The notes: generated by a model from the letters alone, not told the origin. A stretch of 64,000 nucleotides of DNA from Pelodera strongyloides (GCA_036852015.1 JAANDG010000013.1:62001-126000); one strand, 5' to 3'. Shown: positions 19,101 to 30,815, counted from the stretch's first letter. Numbers and translations: made by a program.

Positions 19101-19850
19101 GGCCCTGCTCTGGACCTGGAGCTACTTTGTTTGCGCGGTGACTGAACCTCGATTCTGTCATACGATTCTGTTCAACTTTGGCTAGAAGGTAGTTTTTAGC
19201 TCCCAGCAATATTTGACGGATGATTTCAATTATTCGAGGGCCACTTACTTGCGATGACGACGCCATTATACTTTTGCTCACTTTATCCGCCAAATAAGCC
19301 GGAATGACGGACAAGAGAAGTTGATCCTGAAAAATTTAAAAGGTGTCAAATTTCGCAGTTTTTCAAAGTTCAAAGGGCAAAAAATACTCGAGCATATCTC
19401 GTCATAACTGCCTAAAATTCTTTCAATGTCTTTCTGTCATCCATGTAGTAGGTACCGGTACGCAGTACTTGTCTATTCTGCAACGTGCCGGATACCTGGT
19501 CTTCTGATGGCATTCTATTATTATTATTTATCGTAAGTATGCAGCACGAAAAGGTATAGGTTGCGTTGTAGTCCAATCAGTTTTCTCTCCACTACCTGTC
19601 TATCTGAAAATTCTCCACTACCTGTCTATCCTTCAACGTCTCTAATTCGGTGCGTCTGTAGACTGCCTCGGTCAGTTTGGAGGCGATATCGACCCTATTG
19701 CCCGCCTCATTCGAATCGCACATTATTCCAATTACTGAGACGATCATCTGATGGATGAAGAAGGAAACAATCTGAAATTGACATCTCTCTTCATCTCTCG
19801 CTCTCTCATTTTCTCTCTCACACACTTTTTCTCTCTCTTTCTACCTCTCC

Positions 19851-19908
<58 letters not shown>

Positions 19909-22900
19909 ATTCCCGCACTGGATACAGTAGGAATCTGAGGGACGTAGAGACAAATTCTCCAAACGAGGTGGATCCCGCTTGTTCTTGAGTTTGACTACTG
20001 TAGGCAAGTGAAAAATGTTCAAAGTTATACTCACGCGCAGCACAGTAAAGTGTAAAGTTTAGAATGACATTTTTTGGAGGAAAAAGAAAAAACAGAGACA
20101 GTCGCCAAACGAAATAGAACCCATATAACAAGAATAATGAGTGTGGATTGGACTAGCAGAAAAATCGCTCGTAAAATTTCAAATTTCCAAAAAAAACTTT
20201 CATATAATTTTGACATACGGAATGCGCAAATGTGGGATCCTTTTGTAGAGTCGGCACGTTAACCGCTATGAGACCGATGACGTTGACTATATTCCACGTC
20301 AGCGACATTATTAAGAAGAATCGCCTGGAAGAAAAATATTATAAATCTTACTTGGACTAGCTCACAACAAACTATTAGCGTGGACTGACCTATTTATTAA
20401 CCTTTATTTACTGAACCCACGCCATCCTTGTGAAATTAGCCAGAAATTTAACCACTTTTGAACTACGACCACAGAAAAATTTTGATAACTTTAAAGCGTG
20501 ATATTAAATGATAGACTTCCGCATCAGATTTACAAACCACGTGCTCTACCATATTAAAAGACATTTAATCCATATGACCATATACGCTGATGTAAATCAC
20601 ACCTGTGTCTTGGTAAGACGAAATATTGATAAAGCGTTGAAATACATAAAGAAGCGAATAGAGCCGAGTGCTCTGGAACGCGATTCCTTCGGATCTCCTA
20701 AATCAATCTTTATATCAATTATACATACAAATTAAAGTAAAGTAGCATATTGTAAATGCAAGATACCATAGCCGGCTAGACTCATTAAAATAGAAATGTG
20801 TAAAAATGTCATGAGAAATCAACACCCCGTTTCGACCCAGAATTAACGAATTGCGATTGGTAGAAGGAATGTCGCAGGACTTACATATATAAAACTCTGC
20901 GCAACCGCCGTGCAGAAAAAAAGATCCGTTACAGCGGGGCGGCGGCTCCTCTGCGTGGTGCGCAGAAGGTGCGCCGTGGTGCGCTAAAGGGTATGCACAC
21001 CTGCGGCACTTTTGTTGCAATAAATATTTAAATACTTACATGAATAATCGCTGGAATATAAATTATCCAGATAGCCAGTGGGAAAACCATCGCTGATAAT
21101 AATGATAACGTGACGAGTCTTCTCCCAGTCTAAACGAAACAAAATTGGAATCTGAAGCCTGTGGAAATCAACTCCTCCCTTGCAAAGCGATTTAACATGC
21201 AAATTAATATAATTAGAATAAAACTCGCGCAGTTGATTACGTACAATACATGTGAATGCAATGTCGACAATGTCCAACACTCTTTTTTAAAACCGGAAGT
21301 TAGAACGCTTTTCGATCGCTCAATGCCTCTCTACTGCAAAAACAGTCTTAATTTCAAAATTATGCGAACTTCCTATTATTCTATTAGTTTGCGAACCTTG
21401 CCCTATTATTAATCGAGTACACCAGCATTCTTATGCACCTTATGCAAATGAACATAAATTAGAATAAAAAATCGAGCTAAATTCGAGCAAACTAGCATAA
21501 ATTCGTAAGAAGTCAGTTGTCCACTATGCGTTTCAAAAAGCAGCCGGTATTTCGCTTTTGAAAAAAATACTAACCAGCTCCCGAAATCGTCCGGCCAAAA
21601 ACGCAAGCGTTGCATAAAGTAAAAATGCCATGCTGATCACGAAACAAATTAGGGAAATTGTCTGAAAATATTTTTTTTTGTTCTGTATTCGGAATGGAAT
21701 GTTAGTTTTGTTCGGAAAAATTATGGTCGAATGAAAGGTACTCACAGAGGATTAAAGATTAAAGCGGTACGGCACGTGGTTTGTAACCGTCAACTCCAAG
21801 CCCATGTATCATTTACAAGATTCTGTGCCTTTCCGTGGGCAGAATGGGCAACAATACATGTAGTGGTCTCCATATTGTTCAAAACCACGTGCCATGCCGC
21901 TTTACACATTTCGACAGTATACTGTCCAATAAACATCGCTCACCTCATCCGTATCGGTGAAATAATAGATAATAAAGAGATGAGCCAGTGAGTAAATGCA
22001 CATCCATAGATGGAACATATTCAGTCGTGTTCGGTCCAAAGTCCGCCAATGCCGAACCAACATCTGACGGATTTCAGCCTTTGTTGATGTTTCGCCCGAT
22101 GATGTTGACATCTAAAAAAAAAAACAGATAAAGCGAAATAACATCCGGTTTTTGAAACGCATGCTGGAAATTCCCACATGTTGTACGTTGTATGCAAATT
22201 AACATAATTAGGCAATCGCTACTTGCATACACGGGAATACAGCGTACGCTTCAAAACCCGGATGTTGTATTGCATTTACGTTTCCGTCGGAAGCGGATCT
22301 GTCCGTCGTGTACCATGAAACAGTGGGCCAAGAGCGGAGACGCAGACCATTTCTGGGTTTTTCTTCACAGACCGGTGGGTCAGAATACTATTTTTACCTT
22401 TGGGTGGTTATGCGTTATACCTCTTTGGAGAAGGAGGCAGTAGATTTTTTTCTCTTACTATCAGCGAGGTGTGGCACGTAGTTTTGAAACGAATTCAGTA
22501 TGTTGAACAACCGCGTGAATTACATGCAAATTGCGCTCCATCCCGTTCGGCAAGCTCCCAGAAGGACGTATAAATTTGCATATAATAAATGAGCTTGGAG
22601 TTGTGCGCCATTTTCAAAACCACGTGCCATATCACTTTAAAATTACCGGAGAAATGGCGACATAAGAATTCCTGGGGTAAAATACGTCCTGATCTGCTTT
22701 CTGTTGTGTCGTCTTGTAGGAGATTGTATGAATAGATTGTGATCCATTTTGTTGAATAAGTGTCATTATTAGTCGTTCGTTAATTTAAAAAAAGTTAGAA
22801 AGTACCACTAAAAATACACCATGAAGATGAATGTAGTGTGCTTAGTTCGCGTAAACAACGGATAAAACAGGAAGCAAAAACAAATAAATCATGTGTAAAC

Positions 22901-24704
22901 TTAGCAATATGACGCAATAGGTACGTCATGATATAGTTTCACTAACCACTTATCATACCGCTTAAACATAAAATGAGTGTACGATAAGTCCATTGACAGT
23001 CGGCATTTAGATGAAAGGATTTTTGAAAAATTGTGATTCTATTTAGCTGCAAAATGTATTCTGCCAATTCACGTATCGCTTCTTTTACGGGGCAGAGATT
23101 GGGAGCTAAATCTTGCGTGATATTTCCAAACGGCTTGAGAAAATGGTGTCGGATTTCAACAAAGAATCCCTTAGCCGAAACGCGTGCAGGTTTCCTTTGG
23201 AGGGCACTTTTTTGTAAATTTCTCGAATGACAGTAGATTTTTCGTTTTCAGCAATAATGTGATATTTTACAGCCGAAAAGAATAAAACTACACTATCGAT
23301 CGACATTGGGCTACTTATTTGATTGCCATACTATGCAAATTCATACAGGAACATCTTATGGGCTGGGTTCGATATATGGACATGTTTGGAGTAATCTGTT
23401 TCCTGCGCTACTTATTTTGTACATCGACGTTAGTAGAGATAAATATGTTTATGTAAAAAATGACATTCCAAATAAAAAAAACGGAGAAAAAAAACTTTGT
23501 TACGGATAGCCCAGTGTCATCATGTGCCGCACGCAGCGTGCTATATTGAGAAACGTTGGAAAAAGCGACGCGCAATTGGGTTCTGGCGCGCAGGATTACC
23601 CGCCGAACCCGCGCGGCTTGCGAGCCGAGTTTCAACAGTGTAAAGACTATTCCCTAGCAGACAGGACCAGTAAAATTGTGATATTTTATGTGTGAATCAT
23701 TTTATTATAAATTTAGGTCATTAATTTGGATGATATTTACCACCGAAATCTTTTCAGAACTATTTTCATCAGTAAAAAAAGTGACGAAGAAAAATCGAAG
23801 AGCCATTGGGTTCTACATAGCTACTATGTATGTCTAAAGAATACTTCCGCTACTCGTTTGCTTAATGAAAATACGCGCAATATGCGGCTGCTTATTCAAT
23901 ATCGTAGTGGAGATGGGGGCAAAGTATGTACTACAAGGTACAACATCCAGCAAAGTAGAAACTTAGATCTTCAATCGAGATAATCTACTCAAGTGCGTTT
24001 CACAAATCCAAATTTTAAAGCGGTATGACATGTGTTTTTGAAACATGTTCTCGACAACTACATTTCAATGTATTGTATGCAAATTTATGTGGCAATTCCA
24101 CAATGTGGAGCACAATTGGCCTATGATACCTGGGAATGCAGTTGCACAACCACGTGCCATACCACTTTAAAGCATTGAGTACAAGAACTATAAACAATGA
24201 ACGTAAAGTACAAACACCACCTGAGTGTGTGACTAGGACCTAGAAAAGCATGACAAGACAAATAATGAAATATTACTAAAGCCTAGTTGACCACGGAGCC
24301 ATAGACGTTAAGGAAACAAAACACCCCAACTATCTCTACAAACAAAATATATATCTCTCTTCGGGTAGCTGAGCCCTAAAGCTGTATAACAGTCAGTTGA
24401 CGAAATGTATGTGGGACGACTGGATTGTATGCAAACGAATACGCTGAACACTCTCAATATGGGAACACAGCGTCTAGAATACAGTTCAAAAACCGGATGT
24501 TATTCCACTTTAGCTGATGCGCTACACGAAGACATTGTAGAAACTACTTTATACTTGCCATGACTTGCTAGCCGCAGAGTTATACAACTTTGCACTATAA
24601 TCTAGTTTCATATTCCACTTGTGCCTTCAGCGGTTAAATGTTTGGAAAAGTAGTTGAACACATTTGATTTCTGAAGAAAAGGCAGCAGAGAGAGAACGAG
24701 AGAT

Positions 24705-24742
<38 letters not shown>

Positions 24743-27700
24743 GAGCAGAATAAATATAAAACGAAAGCTCGAAAACATCTGCCAAGGAATAAAAAGGGGG
24801 CAAAAATCGCACTCCAACTTCCTCCGAGCCTTAGACCCATTTTTCAATCATTGCCGAAAGGCTGGTGAATTAGTGCACAAGAGAAAGATGAGCGGGTTTC
24901 TATGAGAGAGAGCACTCAAGTCAAAAAAGGAGTGACTCGTTTAAAAAAAAATTACAATATGGTCTTATGGAATGCGTAAAATAAAATGGTTTGCAGCTGC
25001 ATTGTTGCGTAGCTTCAAGAACCTATCTGAGGCCATGTTCACCACTCAATTCTCCATGGGGAATTCCCCGTTTTTTTCTCTGCTTGTCTCACATTAGAAT
25101 GCTATTTTCAGTCGCTAGGGACTATTTCCCGAGGGAGTGGGAGTGGTGAATATGGCTTCAGGTAGGCGAATCTTATTGTTATTATGTATAGTCATTGTTA
25201 TAAACGTTGCCTGCAATCTTCATTCTTTCGACCGCCCTATCCTATATGGGCAAAACCGCAAAACATCAAAAATGCCTGCATTCCACCTGCAAAAAGGACG
25301 CGTTCGTGGCTTAGAAATCCCATTTGATTTCTTGAAGCCTTGAATGGCATTCGCCGTTCTCCATATAAAAAATGCCTGGGACCCACTCAGTTGTATTTTA
25401 GCAATAAGTAAAGAAAACAAAACTCAAGGTTACCGTATGCTAATTTGTCATTGTCAATTCAAATTCCACTATAAAATTGTACTATACAAATAATAGTTGC
25501 AGAGAGTTCTTTGTGTTACATTATAGTTGCACGTTGCACGTTTATTTATTAAAGAATCACTACATCACTGTATGACTATACAGAACAAGAAATCATGAAC
25601 TACACAAATGAGCTAATTTTATGGTTGTTTACGTTATATACAATAATGCTAGTTAGGATTTGGTACTATTAGCAGTTTATCCATTTAGCGATTTAGCAAA
25701 GACCAATGCGTAAAATAGAAAACTCAAAAAATATGAACTCAAAAAGTGCGAAAACTCAAAAAGACAAAGTGGAAAATAGAAAAATGAGTGTCAATTTATC
25801 CATATACAAAGGTCGTGCAATGCCCCTTGAGACTAAAGAAAGTTAGGAGCACGAAAGTCATAGGAAAGTGACAGAGAAAACAGAAGAAGCACGAAACGCT
25901 AAACAGTCGCAAAATACTGTAATATCTCGAAAACCCAAGAAGGTGCGCGGCATGCGGGAATCCCAAATTCTGGCTCAGTTTTCGCAAACGCCTGGCGCTA
26001 AACTGGGTGCGCGGTAGGAGCTCACGACCACCATATTTTCCGAGGCGGCCTGGTACGTGGTCTAGAAACTATATCGAAACTATATATTAGAATACTTTTG
26101 GAAAAGAAGGAAGGAAATAAGTCACAAAAATATAAATTGAAGAAAAATCGACAAGCAAGATATTCAGAGAATATCTAACAGATTAATTACACAGTATAAA
26201 CATTACGCGCATCTATTCGTAAATACTGCTGACTTTATTCAACAATAGCGGATTATCGCACGCACAATGGGCATTGTAGTGCAGTAGAAGTGGAAGTTAT
26301 TTAAAGCAATACAACTCCCGCTTTTTGAAATATATGACGGACGACTGCATTCCTATGTATTTATGCTACGTGAGCTCGATTTTTTATTCTAGTCATGCTC
26401 TTTTGAATATGATTCATGGGAATGGAGTTATCAAAAATTTGTTTGAAAATCCGGATGTTATGTCGCATTAACAAATGAAAGAAAACGTGCCTTTTAACTT
26501 TTGAGGAGAAATTCAATTTTTTTTAACAGGTCACCTCAAAGCATGATGTTTAATGATTAATAACAGGTAATGCCTAAAAGACATGTGGGTTCCAGGTGAT
26601 TTCGTAATTGATAATTGTTTAGTCACATTCTATATACGGACTTTACCTAATTGTAACTAAATGTAGGCAAATAGAAAATTAGTCGAAAACCGTTGTCTAC
26701 ACACAAATGTGACTGCGGCTGACGAGGATAGGTGCATTTGTAGATCTTAAAACGAAATACCGGCCGGATTTTGAAACACATCGCGGACAACCGAATTCTT
26801 ACGTATTTTGTATTTATGCTAATTTGCTCGAATTTAGCTCGATTTTTTATTCTAGTTTATGTTCGTTTGCATACGCTGCATAGGAACGCTGGTGTACTCG
26901 ATGTGTTTCAAAAACCGGCCGGTATTTTGCTTTAAAGTCTTGCCCTTTTATGGTGACTAGTTGCGGCTTCCTGGCGCATGGCCCTACATCACTAGTAAAT
27001 AAATAACACGTGAACAATAAGTGTTCGTACCTGTTGGAAGAAGACCAGTTGAAGGGGAACGGGAGAAGCTTATAATAAAGCGAAATACCATCCGGTTTTT
27101 GAAACGCATCTCAAATATCTGCATTCTTATGCAGTTATGCTAAGAGGGGTCGAATTGGGATCTATTTTTTTATTCTAATTTATGCTCATTTGCATATGAT
27201 ACATAAGAAAGCAGGAGTACGCGACGCGTTTCAAAAACGGGCCGGTATTTCGCTTTAAACTAATTGCCTATTTAGGCTTAGAACTTCTTTTCTGACTTAC
27301 CTCTTCAATATTGGAGAAATGCGTAGGAGGCATTGGGTGGGCGGGCGAAATATCACAAATTATGGACATTTTGTTGAACTTTCTGAAGTCAATCAATGTT
27401 GAGTCAGAATACGTTAAAGCGGTATGGCACGTGGTTGGTAGAACGGGCATGGGAATGAAGCTGTTCGGAATACTTTTCAAAACCACGTGCCATACCGATC
27501 TAAAGGCTCAAGCTCGCGTAAAGCAACGGGCAAACACAGAAGGGGTTAGTTTAACACATTCAAAAATGTCCATGCCTGACGAAATTTTACAATAATAACT
27601 ATTAAAAAAGAACTCGTTAATTAAATACCAAAAATCTATTTCATAAAAGGAATACAGTAGTCAATAAATTTTCATTTACAACACTATTCGGAGGATTGTC

Positions 27701-28593
27701 AACCGCTCTCCTCTTTTACTAATAAAATTGAGAACCGCCGCAAGATGGATGTATAAATTAGCCTTTGTGTGAGGGAAGGACCCTGGCCCTCAAAACCGGA
27801 ATTGGGGCCAATTTTGGGCATATTTGCATATAAATATCTGTATTTTCTGTCAACCAATCCTAACACGGAAATGAATACCGTAATACAGAAATGGATGTGT
27901 TATAGGGTAAGCAATTTATAGTCGGCCTTCAAAGCATTCATATAATGAATTGGGCACAGCCGGAAATTAGATTGATGTATACAAAATCAATTGAAGAACA
28001 GAAGGTTATCAGGATGGAAGAAAAATAGTCGGAATAAAGAAATGAAAGAAAGAAGAAAACGAAGAATAATTTCATAATTAAACCTTAATTTGTTGAAGCA
28101 ACCATCTGTGTAGCAAAAAAAACGTGCAAAAGTAACGACTCACCTTGAACAGAGGATCTGTAAAACGCGGTTTTGAGACGCCGCGGAATCTAGCCTACTT
28201 CTTTGGATTAAAGGAAACTGATGACACCTGGGCGGTGCGCCGCGAGTACCTGGCGCAAAAGTGGTTTCGCAACTTGGACAGGGCGATCCCACTTTTTCTT
28301 CGCTGGGCACAAGTCGTAACTTTCGCAGCGCGCCGTCAAAGTTTAGCGTTGTACCTATATTTACAAAACCGCCATCTGAAAATTGACTGGGCAAATCCTT
28401 GTACATATACTTATATTTAACTTACCTTGATGACTCACCATAGTTTCCCTAAATCGCCTCAAGTGACAATTGACCAAGAAAATATAACGAAGTTTTTTGC
28501 TATAATATGCATGCAATATTAAAATTGTGTACTCACTAATCGGTAGCTGTAGTGTCTCCGTTGGTCGTCTGCAACACTGCGGTGCTTCACCAT
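7256..28593 (-). CDS. Transmembrane adenylyl cyclase, class III (two TM bundles, C1 and C2)
   Basis: Plasma-membrane enzyme making cAMP from ATP, normally under Gs-alpha control. I trace 34 exons, about 1,070 residues: 28593-28537, 28448-28426, 27382-27301, 22111-21944, 21661-21575, 21129-21040, 20324-20219, 19771-19622, 19326-19249, 18916-18842, 18647-18522, 18282-18155, 17650-17564, 17264-17193, 16775-16710, 16532-16431, 15968-15914, 15583-15554, 14780-14688, 14408-14317, 13363-13295, 13115-13014, 12650-12493, 11446-11296, 11235-11171, 11056-10977, 10663-10505, 10104-10042, 9966-9886, 9567-9466, 8442-8340, 8158-8034, 7627-7544, 7363-7256. TM exons precede C1. C1 has both metal Asp motifs ([19 protein letters not shown]) and [18 protein letters not shown]1b has [16 protein letters not shown]2 keeps [15 protein letters not shown] and [20 protein letters not shown], so adenine-specific Lys and Asp and the catalytic Asn and Arg are present. 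Phases agree throughout except between 21040 and 20324, where a TM exon is probably missing. The start follows TTTTTTTCCAG. The first three exons are less sure; an alternative start is the ATG at 22111. Subtype not assigned. Confidence 0.93.
8582..8745. repeat. GC-rich palindrome between C2 exons of the cyclase
   Basis: Arms CTCAGGCGCGCAGCGCGCAA and, at the far end, TTGCGCGCAGCGCGCCTGAG. Pairing continues inward through ACCGCGTCCGCGGAAAAGA, giving arms over 40 bp. The GC content contrasts sharply with its surroundings. Confidence 0.9.
8867..9111. repeat. AGGGCG-ended hairpin element
   Basis: Inverted ends AGGGCGCATTCGAG and CTCAAATACGCCCT, with subterminal TTTTCCGGAAAAG and CTTTTCCGGAAATGTCC. 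The first bases match the elements at 42989-43235 and 56241-56470. Confidence 0.7.
10760..10920. repeat. Imperfect (GT)n microsatellite
   Basis: About 160 bp of GT repeats with GTGC, GTAT and GTGA interruptions, within a cyclase intron. Confidence 0.95.
14798..14957. repeat. Family B MITE (TTAA-flanked, CACGTGGTTTGTGAA)
   Basis: Left arm AAAGGGATATGACACGTGGT continuing TTGTGAAACG; right arm TTTCACAAACCACGTACAATATT. Contains an octamer at 14891-14898. Left flank GTTAAAG and right flank TTTTAAA fit a TTAA target. Confidence 0.75.
15090..15310. repeat. CACCAAATGGTTT repeat block
   Basis: Several copies of GGTCRCCAAATGGTTT and GTTGGCGACTG-type words in a cyclase intron. Same family as 2139-2214 and 35100-35430. 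Confidence 0.6.
15776..15905. repeat. Degenerate family B MITE
   Basis: The right end carries TTTCAAACCCACGTGCAATACCGCT, close to the family B end CAAACCACGTGCCATACCGCTTTA. The left end is decayed. Confidence 0.5.
16079..16203. repeat. (AG)n microsatellite
   Basis: About 60 bp of pure AG followed by interrupted AGAGAG/AAAGAGTGAG units in a cyclase intron. Confidence 0.97.
19795..19909. repeat. (CT)n microsatellite
   Basis: CT-rich tract with a pure run of about 50 bp at about 19858-19908, about 25 bp upstream (in gene direction) of the acceptor of the cyclase exon starting at 19771. Confidence 0.95.
20493..20560. repeat. Family B MITE remnant
   Basis: TTTAAAGCGTGATATTAAATG at one side and TTTACAAACCACGTGCTC...CATATTAAAAG at the other; arms are short and diverged. 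Confidence 0.45.
21413..21560. repeat. Family A MITE, one end truncated
   Basis: Has the family A interior (CACCAGCATTCTTATGCA, ATGCAAATGAACATAAATTA) and the right end GCGTTTCAAAAAGCAGCCGG followed by TATTTCGCTTT. The left end is lost. Sits beside the cyclase exon ending at 21575. Confidence 0.8.
21757..21905. repeat. Family B MITE
   Basis: Left end AAAGCGGTACGGCACGTGGT followed by TTGTAACC; right end CAAAACCACGTGCCATGCCG followed by CTTTA. The right end lies about 40 bp from the cyclase exon ending at 21944. Confidence 0.85.
22131..22270. repeat. Family A variant MITE (ACATCCGG)
   Basis: Left AAGCGAAATAACATCCGGTT followed by TTTGAAACGC; right GCTTCAAAACCCGGATGTTG. Octamer at 22192-22199. 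It abuts the acceptor tract of the exon starting at 22111. Confidence 0.75.
22467..22641. repeat. Family B MITE
   Basis: Left GGTGTGGCACGTAGTTTTGAA; right TTCAAAACCACGTGCCATAT followed by CACTTTAAA. Octamers at 22524-22531 and 22574-22581 form part of the hairpin. Confidence 0.85.
24017..24173. repeat. Family B MITE
   Basis: Left AAAGCGGTATGACATGTGTT followed by TTTGAAAC; right ACAACCACGTGCCATACCAC followed by TTTAAAG. Octamer at 24077-24084. Confidence 0.85.
24400..24515. repeat. Degenerate family A variant
   Basis: Contains GTATGCAAACGAATACGC, the right end CAGTTCAAAAACCGGATGTT and ATTCCACTTTA. The left end is not preserved. Confidence 0.4.
24690..24740. repeat. (GA)n microsatellite
   Basis: AG/GA repeat with few interruptions, about 50 bp, in the 5.2-kb cyclase intron. 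Confidence 0.95.
25029..25160. repeat. GGCCATGTTCACCAC-ended hairpin MITE
   Basis: Inverted ends GAGGCCATGTTCACCACTC and GAGTGGTGAATATGGCTTC; inner CCATGGGGAATTCCCC is itself a palindrome. Same family as 4138-4276. Confidence 0.8.
26303..26475. repeat. Family A variant MITE
   Basis: TTTAAAGCAATACAACTCCC, TTTTTGAAATATATGACGG; then TTTGAAAATCCGGATGTTAT and GTCGCATTAA at the other end. Diverged copy. Confidence 0.55.
26751..26938. repeat. Family A MITE
   Basis: Left ACGAAATACCGGCCGGATTT; right ATGTGTTTCAAAAACCGGCC followed by GGTATTTTGCTTTAAA. Interior has the GCTAATTTGCTCGAATTTAG block shared by full-length members. Confidence 0.9.
27074..27259. repeat. Family A MITE, TTAA-side intact
   Basis: Left AAAGCGAAATACCATCCGGT; right CGTTTCAAAAACGGGCCGGT followed by ATTTCGCTTTAAA. 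Octamer at 27188-27195. The right end is 41 bp from the cyclase exon at 27301. Confidence 0.88.
27414..27503. repeat. Short family B MITE (about 90 bp)
   Basis: GTTAAAGCGGTATGGCACGT and CACGTGCCATACCGATCTAA enclose under 50 bp, the smallest family B copy here. It starts about 30 bp upstream (in gene direction) of the cyclase exon starting at 27382. Confidence 0.85.
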
Positions 28594-28799
28594 TTTCCTG
28601 GAAAAAAATGATTAACTTAAACTAAATATAATAGGCTGAACTCCAGCGATAATGAAAACAAACAATGTATTATATCTTGAACGTACATGGGGAACTCTAA
28701 ATTGTTTCGAAAATGTGCATGCGACAAAACAAACTATTATACCTACATAGAACTTTTCGTCTAATTCGAGTGAAAGTAAGTCATGGAATTAGAAAAAGT

Positions 28800-28981
28800 A
28801 TTAAAGCGAAATACCGGCCGGTTTTTGAAACGCATCTCAAGTACTCGCATTCCTATGAATTTATGCAAGGTGTTTAATTGGGGTCTAGTTTTTATTCTAA
28901 TTGTTGCTCATTTGCATATGCTGCATAAGAAAGCAGCTGTACACAATGAGTTTCAAAAACCGGACGGCATTTCGCTTTAAT
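28800..28981. repeat. Family A MITE with intact TTAA flanks
   Basis: TTAAAGCGAAATACCGGCCG at the left and CGGACGGCATTTCGCTTTAA at the right. Octamer at 28910-28917. Confidence 0.92.
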
Positions 28982-29277
28982 AGAGCTTTAGGATCCAGAC
29001 GAAATTTATGAAAAAAAGACGGTTTTTTTAAGTGTTATGAAGCGTGGTTTCGGGGAGAACGCGGGGCAACTGTTCCAACGTGTTATATACAAATTTATGT
29101 GCCCTTTTGTGCTGAAAGGATGAGCGCATCACGCTTATGTTGCATATGCAACTTGTTGCTTATTGCTTGAGATCAATATAAGAATGCGCATGCTAGATTA
29201 GATAAAAACGAAGTCAGGGTCTAGTCAAACAGAAATTTAATATGAAGTATAGCTAATCGGATAAGCTCATCTAGTCA

Positions 29278-29575
29278 TTAATAGCCCGTGTTCTCGCGTC
29301 ACTGGTAGGCCTCCCAATTGGGAATGACCTACCAGTGGGAGAAAAAGCGCTAATTCTGGTGTACTGGTAGGAGGCGCGTCGCGTGCCGCGGTTTCCCAAT
29401 TGGTAGCGAATTGGGAGGGCTGTTGCATGCATTAGGCCTACCAGAGGAGATTACCACTACCAGAGCCTACCACTGTTAGGCCTCTCCCATTTCCAATCTG
29501 GTAGACCTACCAGAGGAGATTGGGAATTGCCTACCAAAATGCCTTTCCCAAAGTGGCGCGAAAATACGGGCTAAT
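29278..29575. repeat. AATAGCCCGT-ended hairpin element
   Basis: Ends TTAATAGCCCGTGTTCTCGCG and CGCGAAAATACGGGCTAA are inverted. The interior repeats GGTAGGCCTCCCAATTGGGA and CTACCAGAGGAGATT motifs in both orientations, giving a branched palindrome. Confidence 0.75.
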
Positions 29576-29654
29576 GAGGATATTTTCAAAGTGGATTAGC
29601 CTTTTTCAGGTTTCACGCTTTCGTGTAATTTTGAATTTAGCAGTTTCAATTTTC

Positions 29655-29757
29655 CTGCAAGTGAACATAAATTAAATCGAGCTAAATTCGAGCAATTTAG
29701 CATAAATACGCAAGAATACAGTTGTCCACGCTGCGTTTCAGGTACCGGCCGGCGGAC
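29655..29757. repeat. Family A MITE, 3' part
   Basis: GCAAGTGAACATAAATTAAA, CGAGCAATTTAGCATAAATA, then CGCTGCGTTTCAGGTACCGG. The left half is missing; it lies directly beside the 470-bp palindrome at 29764. Confidence 0.7.
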
Positions 29758-29763
29758 GCTATT

Positions 29764-30235
29764 TAAAGGGATAGGTTCACCTCGAATTGCTCCTTTTTTT
29801 ATAATTTCTGTTGATAGTATGACCTATGTCGGTCAAAATGCGAAAAGTGCAGTAAATTTCCTTTGCTCCCCGTAGTAGGAGAGCTAGCTCAAAAAAAGCT
29901 AAACTACCTCGAATCTATAAAACAATTGGAGTACCGCAGCCATGGTATGTGGGAAATAGCGCAGCCGGGCTGGAGACGCTAGAAAATACAGGCCCTTTTA
30001 TCATCCTCTGTCTATCACAACAATATCTGCACCTCCAGTCCTCCTGCGCATACCATGGCTGCGGTACCCCAATTGTTTTATAGATTCGAGGTAGTTTAGC
30101 TTTTTTTGAGCAAGCTCTCCTACTACGGGGAGCAAAGGAAATTTACTGCAAGTTTCGCATTTTGACCGTCATAGGTCATACTATCAACATAAATTATAAA
30201 AAAAGGTACAATTCGAGGTGAACCTATCCCTTTAA
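29764..30235. repeat. Long palindromic MITE, family C copy 1 (TTAA-flanked)
   Basis: TTAAAGGGATAGGTTCACCTC...GAGGTGAACCTATCCCTTTAA; arms about 200 bp. About 95% alike by eye to the copy at 32186-32668, but lacking an 11-bp segment (TATTTCCCACA) near the centre. TTAA at both ends suggests piggyBac-type insertion. Confidence 0.9.
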
Positions 30236-30599
30236 TACAAATTAAATAAATTCAAATGGAAAGAAAACTTTCCTGTAAGTTATATAGTACAAAAAAATAT
30301 GAACAGTAATAGTAAAGGCAAAATTGTGAATGAAGAAGTAGGAGAAAGAGAAACATATTTTAACCAGAGATCTTCAATTTAATACCCAATTTTGCAGAGA
30401 TAATCCTGATGACATTTGCAGATAATTACATACGATACGGGAAAACATGCACATTATCTTAATAATGCTTATTAAAACATTTTAATGGCCAAATATATTC
30501 GAAAGTAGCTAGTGATGTCAGCAGCATCATTAGCTCTAATTGTGTTTTGTGCTGGTTTTGTAGTGCAGGCGGAAATGTAGTTGGATACGCTGATGGAAC

Positions 30600-30815
30600 A
30601 TGGAACTGTTGCCGCGGCGAGAACTTGGCGCAATACCTTTGTGTGGCGAGAACCTGGCGCAACACTTTTGTGCGAAAAGAACCGGGCGTGACAATTTGGT
30701 GTGGCGAGGACCTGACGTACCACTTTTGTGCGGCGAAAACCTGGCGCGACAGTTTTGTGCGAAAAGATCCTGGCATGGCAATTTTGTGCGGTGACAACAT
30801 GACGCGATGCCTGGA
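30600..30815. repeat. Degenerate GC-rich tandem repeat, unit about 29-30 bp
   Basis: Seven or so units resembling GGCGAGAACCTGGCGCAACA then CTTTTGTG, each diverged. All three frames of one strand stay open for long stretches, giving repeat-like peptides with no family resemblance. I treat it as a minisatellite rather than a gene. Confidence 0.65.

Noticed and set aside
23033..23306. Open frames on both strands (66 residues each) in a cyclase intron
   Set aside because: No acceptor or donor fits the cyclase phase and the peptides match nothing I know; possibly a decayed insertion.
28140..28406. Open frames on both strands and a possible 14-bp microexon (DPLFK)
   Set aside because: Joining exons 28426 and 27382 directly keeps phase with better splice sites; the rest is GGCGC-rich non-coding sequence.
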